A DNA stretch of 64,000 nucleotides. Origin: Nakamurella lactea DSM 19367 (lineage in GTDB: Bacteria > Actinomycetota > Actinomycetes > Mycobacteriales > Nakamurellaceae). Location of the stretch: the NCBI RefSeq assembly GCF_000426645.1, contig NZ_AUFT01000012.1:186001-250000 (forward strand). The letters are read 5' to 3'. Positions 61,772-64,000 of this stretch are shown one piece after another (within the stretch, counting starts at the first letter, position 1; the number at the start of each line of letters is the position of its first letter). The position numbers and the translations under genes are program-made. Under the pieces are notes generated by a model. It was not told the origin of the DNA. It was given only the letters and a program-made list of their open reading frames with translations, and did not search any database.

Positions 61772-62827
61772 ATGACCGACCGAATCGAAGAGATCCTGCG
61801 GGATGCGCAGCAGGACAGGACATTCTCCTGCGCGGCGTGGTCCGTCGGCACCGCCGACCGGATCGATTCCGCCGGCGTCATCGGCGAGCTGTTCTGGGGC
61901 GGCCCGTCCGCCGACGCCGACACGCTGTGGGATCTGGCATCGGTCACCAAGCCCATCGTGGCGATGGCCGTCATGGCGCTGATCCAAGATGGTCGCCTGA
62001 CCCTGGACGACTCCGTCGGACTGCATCTGCGGGAGTATCGGGGAACCGACAAGGAGCAGCTGACCGTGCGTCAGCTACTCACCCATACCTCTGGATTTCC
62101 CGGCGGCCTGCCGATGTACCGGTGGTGCGCGAGCCGGCAGGCGGTGCTGGACGAGATCCGGGGCGTATCCCTGAAATTCGCGCCCGGGACTGATGTGGAG
62201 TACAGCTCGCAGGGCTTCATCGTGCTCGGCCTGATCGCGGAGCTGGCGGCCGGAATGCCGCTGGATGAACTGGTGCGGTGCACGGTGACCGGGCCGGCCG
62301 GGATGCCGGCCACCAGGTTTCGCCTCGATCCGGCGGACCGGGCATCGGCGGCCGCCACCGAGGACTGTCCGTGGCGCGGCGGCGTCGTGCAAGGGACGGT
62401 GCACGACGAGAACGCCGAGGTGCTCGGCGGTGTCGCCGGCCACGCCGGGCTGTTCGCCTCGCTCACGGATCTTCAGATGCTCGGGCAGCTGCTCTGTCGT
62501 GGAGCGCGTGGCGAGGACACAGAGGTGATGTCGGCCAGAACCCTTGCCACCATGATCGCCCCGGCCACCGACCACCTTCGGCTGCGCCGCTCCTTGGGTT
62601 GGCAGGGCCGCGACCCTGCGATGAGTCCGGCGGGCGACCTGGCCGGCTCAGGCACGTTCGGGCACACCGGCTTCACCGGGACGACCGTGTGGGTCGACCC
62701 GGATGCGGGCCGGTATGTGGTGCTGCTGACCAACCGGGTGCATCCGACCCGCCGCAACGGTCAGCTGCCCCGGATCAGGCGCCTGGTGCACAACGTTGGA
62801 TTTGGCCGGCCGGGCGGCACCGACTAG
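61772..62827 (+). CDS. Class C beta-lactamase-like serine hydrolase
   Basis: A 351-residue protein with the beta-lactamase/DD-peptidase fold: Ser57-x-x-Lys60 in LASVTKPIVAMAVMALIQDG, the Tyr motif as YSSQGFIVLG (Tyr-Ser-Ser replacing Tyr-x-Asn), LTHTSGFPGG and HTG in FGHTGFTG. No signal peptide, so it acts in the cytoplasm, unlike true AmpC. Members act as esterases, D-aminopeptidases or muropeptide hydrolases. ATG 61772 follows a GGACAGGAC box. Its promoter shares the palindrome of the M20 operon, which suggests co-regulation. Confidence 0.9.
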   Translation: MTDRIEEILRDAQQDRTFSCAAWSVGTADRIDSAGVIGELFWGGPSADADTLWDLASVTKPIVAMAVMALIQDGRLTLDDSVGLHLREYRGTDKEQLTVRQLLTHTSGFPGGLPMYRWCASRQAVLDEIRGVSLKFAPGTDVEYSSQGFIVLGLIAELAAGMPLDELVRCTVTGPAGMPATRFRLDPADRASAAATEDCPWRGGVVQGTVHDENAEVLGGVAGHAGLFASLTDLQMLGQLLCRGARGEDTEVMSARTLATMIAPATDHLRLRRSLGWQGRDPAMSPAGDLAGSGTFGHTGFTGTTVWVDPDAGRYVVLLTNRVHPTRRNGQLPRIRRLVHNVGFGRPGGTD

Positions 62828-62836
62828 CCAGGTCAG

Positions 62837-64000
62837 CTACTCGGCCCGGCGGATCAACTGGATCTTCGACCGGGTGAACAAGGCAGCCAGGCCGAACGCA
62901 ACAGCGGGCAGCGCGATCACCAGGATCGCGAGCTGCGGCCACGGCACCAGCATGCCGACCTCGCCGCCATTGAGGTTCTGTAGCAACCGGTAGATCCCCC
63001 AGGACACCAGCAGCCCGGAGGCGGCGCCCAGCAGGCACCCGACCCCGGTGGTGGTCAGCGCCGACCAGCCGGACAGCGTGCGTCTCAGGTTGGCGGACGC
63101 ACCGACCGCCGCGTAGGTGGCGGAATCGTCATCCGCGTCGACCACGCCCAGCGCCGTCACCACCAGCACCACCCCGATGATCAGGGCGACGGCGATCCAG
63201 AGAATCAGCCAGACCGAGGGGAATTCACTGGTCCAAGGCGGCAACCCGGTCTCGACATATACCGACAGTGACAGGCCGGCGGCTTCTCCGGTGGCACTGA
63301 GCGACTCTGCCTCGGCCCTGGTTGCGGAAGCCGTCTCGACCACGAAGCCAGGAGCGCCGGCCATCGCGTTCAAGGACGCGAGAGCCGCGGGTGGAACGAT
63401 GGCGATCACCGGGCTCAGTGCCCATCGGCCCAGCACCGCCGGCGCGGATCCGGCCGGGTGATAGGTGGGCTTGTCCGCGTTGTTCGGCCACTCCATGGTC
63501 GAGATCGAGAACTTCCCCTTGTCGAAATAGTGCCGATCCAGCACCACCACTTTCCCGGCAGTCAGGGCGGAGTCGGCGGCCGGATCGTCGACGCCGGTGA
63601 GCAACCGGCGGTAGGTGGCGTCACCGACCACGATCGACGGCATCGACGACTGACCGTTGCTGACGGCGATGTGGCCCTGCTCGGGCGTCAAGGCGGAGAA
63701 CGACATCCCCGCGCAGCGAATATCAGTTGCGGCCGCAGCGCTTTCACCGGCATCCGGAACCGTGATGTCGCGGTCGACGTAGGAAGAGCCGTTGGCGGGC
63801 GAGTACCACGGACAGCGATAGTCTGCCGCTTCGGTCGGCACCACCTCCTCGCTCTGATGGCCGACCACCGCAAGGCGGTTCGCGACCGCCGACGGTGCAC
63901 CGGGCCAGAGGCGCTCGACCAGGCCGTCGACCGCACGTTCGGCGCGGTCGCGACCGTCCGCGGTCACTGCACCGTCCGGCGCCGTCGAATAACTGGTCCC
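62837..64000 (-). CDS. FtsX-like permease, C-terminal part (truncated by window edge)
   Basis: The frame is open to the right edge; the gene starts beyond 64000 on the minus strand and ends at 62837-62839. The visible 387 residues comprise an extracytoplasmic domain (to about 260) with an isolated Cys pair, then three hydrophobic helices (VWLILWIAVALIIGVVLVVTALG, TTTGVGCLLGAASGLLVSWGIYRLL, PQLAILVIALPAVAFGLAALF) and a basic end (TRSKIQLIRRAE). The helix pattern and VYAAVGAS-like cytoplasmic loop (ATYAAVGASANLRRTLSG) are those of an FtsX/MacB permease. An ABC ATPase partner is expected outside the window. Confidence 0.8.
   Translation of the reverse strand, partial: GTSYSTAPDGAVTADGRDRAERAVDGLVERLWPGAPSAVANRLAVVGHQSEEVVPTEAADYRCPWYSPANGSSYVDRDITVPDAGESAAAATDIRCAGMSFSALTPEQGHIAVSNGQSSMPSIVVGDATYRRLLTGVDDPAADSALTAGKVVVLDRHYFDKGKFSISTMEWPNNADKPTYHPAGSAPAVLGRWALSPVIAIVPPAALASLNAMAGAPGFVVETASATRAEAESLSATGEAAGLSLSVYVETGLPPWTSEFPSVWLILWIAVALIIGVVLVVTALGVVDADDDSATYAAVGASANLRRTLSGWSALTTTGVGCLLGAASGLLVSWGIYRLLQNLNGGEVGMLVPWPQLAILVIALPAVAFGLAALFTRSKIQLIRRAE

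Overview
The window is very GC-rich, with dense codon-biased genes, frequent GTG/TTG starts and ATGA/GTGA stop-start overlaps. A topA gene with GRYGPYV-type C-terminal repeats is followed by an MFS/thymidylate-kinase-like fusion and, after an insertion, by holB-ricT. A mycothiol/glutathione-type quinone reductase and a DUF222/HNH protein are also present. All this points to a high-GC actinobacterial chromosome; a Nakamurella-like (Frankineae-type) lineage is my best guess, by inference only.

Layout. 1-7.4 kb: end of an unknown gene, topA, a small membrane protein, the MFS/pseudo-Tmk fusion and a GNAT. 7.5-13.2 kb: a giant fused ABC exporter (minus) and a PhoA-type alkaline phosphatase. 13.3-16.3 kb: a visibly AT-richer island with a secreted S1 protease convergent to an ECF sigma/membrane anti-sigma pair, then about 700 bp of decayed DNA. 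17-27 kb: methyltransferase, holB, ricT, an L,D-transpeptidase lipoprotein, a MacB-like ABC pair divergent from a two-component system, and tRNA-Thr(CGT). 27-32 kb: ArsR/SRPBCC pair with two operators, RibD-like reductase, GNAT, GlxA-type regulator, Tat-exported amidase. 32.4-38.5 kb: a complete five-gene peptide ABC importer.

38.5-40 kb holds the most striking element, a retron-like reverse transcriptase. The roughly 185 nt before it carry a strong terminator and then a structured segment bounded by a near-perfect 19-bp inverted repeat, which is the architecture of an msr-msd. At 44.1-45.5 kb a threonyl-tRNA synthetase lacking its TGS and editing domains is preceded by a 19-codon leader peptide with three consecutive Thr codons, a competing hairpin and a GC-rich terminator with a T-rich tail: a textbook attenuator.

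46.7-62.8 kb is a catabolic island. It encodes a COG3375-type GNAT, an enolase-superfamily NSAR/OSBS racemase and an M20 deacylase, which together match the known pathway D-amino acid -> N-succinyl-D -> N-succinyl-L -> L-amino acid. Around them are an S9 peptidase, two penicillin-recognising serine hydrolases, a second peptide ABC importer, a D-aminoacylase and a SIS-domain protein. Two promoters in this island carry almost the same palindrome (TACGAT-A/T-CGTAA), suggesting one regulon for scavenging D-amino-acid-containing peptides, possibly cell-wall fragments. The window ends inside an FtsX-like permease gene (minus).
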